The notes under the pieces: model-generated
Database searches by the model: none
Told to the model about the DNA's origin: nothing
What the model saw: the letters and a program-made list of their open reading frames with translations, nothing else
Shown here: positions 63,198-64,000 of the stretch, piece after piece
Position numbering within the stretch: position 1 is the stretch's first letter
How the letters are laid out: the number at the start of each line of letters is the position of its first letter
Program-made: the position numbers and the translations under genes
NCBI GenBank assembly: GCA_947503625.1
Contig: CANNEK010000001.1
Location: 186,001 to 250,000, forward strand
Direction of reading: 5' to 3'
Length of the DNA: 64,000 nucleotides
DNA from: an uncultured Kordiimonas sp.
GTDB taxonomy: Bacteria > Pseudomonadota > Alphaproteobacteria > Sphingomonadales > Kordiimonadaceae

Positions 63198-63785
63198 TTA
63201 ACTCAACTCACTTTCGGCCGAGATGATTTTATTGACAATTCCGTACTCTTTGGCCTGTTCACAGTTCAGCCAAAAATCCCGGTCCATATCTGTTTCCAGC
63301 TTTTTAAGTGGTACGCCTGTCGCATCGGCAAAAATCTTATTGAGCCTTGAGCGCATCTTCACGATTTCCTGTGCAGCAATATCAATATTGGTTGCATCGC
63401 CCCGAACCCCGCCACTCGGTTGATGTAGTAAAAAGCGTGTATTGGGAAGCGCATACCTGTTTTTCTTGCTGGCGGCCACATAGATAAGCGCACCCGCACT
63501 TGCCACCCAGCCAGTGCCAAGAACACGTACTTCGGGTTTGATAAATTTTATTGTGTCGTGGATCATGTCTCCAGATTCCACGTGACCACCCGGCGAAGAT
63601 ATAATCACTGTAATCGGATCATCCGACACATGTGCCATTGCCATAAGACGCGCACATGTTTCCCGGGCAATCTCCTGATTGATTTCACCGGTAATGAATA
63701 TCTTTCGGGCATCAAATAGCAGCTTTTGAATATGCTCGCTGCCGGCCTTTACTTTGTCTTCACTATCGTTTTCATCTTTGTACAT
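63198..63785 (-). CDS. clpP: ClpP-family serine protease subunit
   Basis: A 195-residue protein with the ClpP fold. The catalytic residues are Ser96 (WVASAGALI), His121 (FLLHQPSGG) and Asp170 (MDRDFW). Other family parts are SSPGGHVESGD and RGDATNIDIAAQEIVKMRSRL. The usual G-x-A-A-S-M-G of major ClpP is changed to W-V-A-S-A-G, so this may be a second, specialised ClpP. No clpX lies beside it, as it would next to the main clpP of most proteobacteria. It is convergent with bactofilin. Confidence 0.88.
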   Translation of the reverse strand: MYKDENDSEDKVKAGSEHIQKLLFDARKIFITGEINQEIARETCARLMAMAHVSDDPITVIISSPGGHVESGDMIHDTIKFIKPEVRVLGTGWVASAGALIYVAASKKNRYALPNTRFLLHQPSGGVRGDATNIDIAAQEIVKMRSRLNKIFADATGVPLKKLETDMDRDFWLNCEQAKEYGIVNKIISAESELS

Positions 63786-63808
63786 TACTGTTCCTCTGTG
63801 GAATGAAA

Positions 63809-64000
63809 TTAATCAATATCGGACACATCGGCGCTCCCGCCATGCACCCGTGCGGCCAGCGCCGCGGCCATGAAGGGGTCCAGATCACCATCCAGGACTT
63901 TGTCCGGCTGCCCTGATTCTTCGCCCGTTCGCAGGTCTTTAACCATTTGATAGGGCTGCATCACATACGAGCGAATCTGGTGACCCCACCCAATTTCAGT
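63809..64000 (-). CDS. prfB: Peptide chain release factor 2, C-terminal end (partial)
   Basis: The last 63 residues of release factor 2, open to the window edge. The segment [20 protein letters not shown] and the following RTGEESGQP are diagnostic of RF2. The frame ends at TAA (63809-63811). The start and the programmed frameshift site, if present, lie outside the window. It is followed on the same strand by clpP after about 23 bases. Confidence 0.93.
   Translation of the reverse strand, partial: TEIGWGHQIRSYVMQPYQMVKDLRTGEESGQPDKVLDGDLDPFMAAALAARVHGGSADVSDID

Noticed and set aside
1-64000. tRNA genes, insertion sequences, phage genes, CRISPR arrays
   Set aside because: I looked for cloverleaf-like stretches, transposase motifs, terminal repeats and regularly spaced repeats in the gaps and found none.

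Overview
This window is a chromosomal segment of an alphaproteobacterium. The base composition looks roughly balanced between G+C and A+T by eye. The gene content and order are mostly core and alphaproteobacterial in character: a DUF2066 / AI-2E permease / Hda cluster next to purM-purN, a DUF1489 gene, lptD-surA-pdxA-rsmA, fabD-fabG-acpP-fabF-mltG-yicC-gmk, rpsF-rpsR-rplI next to dnaB, and glnE followed by bcp, a DUF455 ferritin-like gene, an M23 peptidase and a bactofilin. A free-living, probably aquatic lineage is plausible (Kordiimonadales or Emcibacterales would fit), but this is inference and no rRNA or other firm marker is present. I see no tRNA or rRNA gene, no insertion sequence, no prophage and no CRISPR array. 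Coding density is very high and no gap between genes exceeds about 300 bases.

Layout. 1-2.2 kb: a membrane acyltransferase, a small membrane protein and an ABM-domain protein. 2.2-17.5 kb: guaA and aspS, rnd, ppx-ppk, hda / AI-2E / DUF2066, purM-purN, an orphan membrane histidine kinase and ndk. 17.5-23.7 kb: an ABC-F protein, a DUF417 membrane protein coupled to a Tat-exported PLP enzyme, holC and pepA. 23.9-35.7 kb: outer-membrane biogenesis (lptD, surA), pdxA and rsmA on the plus strand, facing gmk, yicC, mltG and the fatty acid synthesis genes on the minus strand. 36-39.7 kb: DUF1489, then two poorly characterised exported proteins (TPR plus TonB-C-like; a double beta-propeller). 39.9-43.6 kb: ribosomal proteins S6, S18 and L9, a cluster of DnaA-box-like sites, dnaB, and two small unknown exported or anchored proteins. 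43.7-47.7 kb: two class-I cysteine desulfurases with a ferredoxin, a small alpha/beta hydrolase and a membrane protein. 47.7-49.8 kb: a stress island of a SoxR regulator, a divergent VOC gene with an excellent SoxR-type promoter, and a Tat-exported nitroreductase-family protein preceded by a perfect FNR/FixK-type palindrome. 49.9-64 kb: anmK, tyrS, an exported cyclase, a large AsmA/DUF3971 protein, glnE, a 1-Cys Bcp peroxiredoxin, a DUF455 protein, M23 peptidase, bactofilin, a ClpP-family protease and the 3' end of prfB.

Most genes are housekeeping. The parts that most repay a second look are the SoxR/FNR stress island at 47.2-49.85 kb, the DnaA-box cluster ahead of dnaB, the Tat-exported aminotransferase-fold protein with its DUF417 partner, the paired desulfurase/ferredoxin operon, and the pair of uncharacterised exported genes at 36.5-39.7 kb. 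I did not find a clear example of an entirely new defence or mobile system here.
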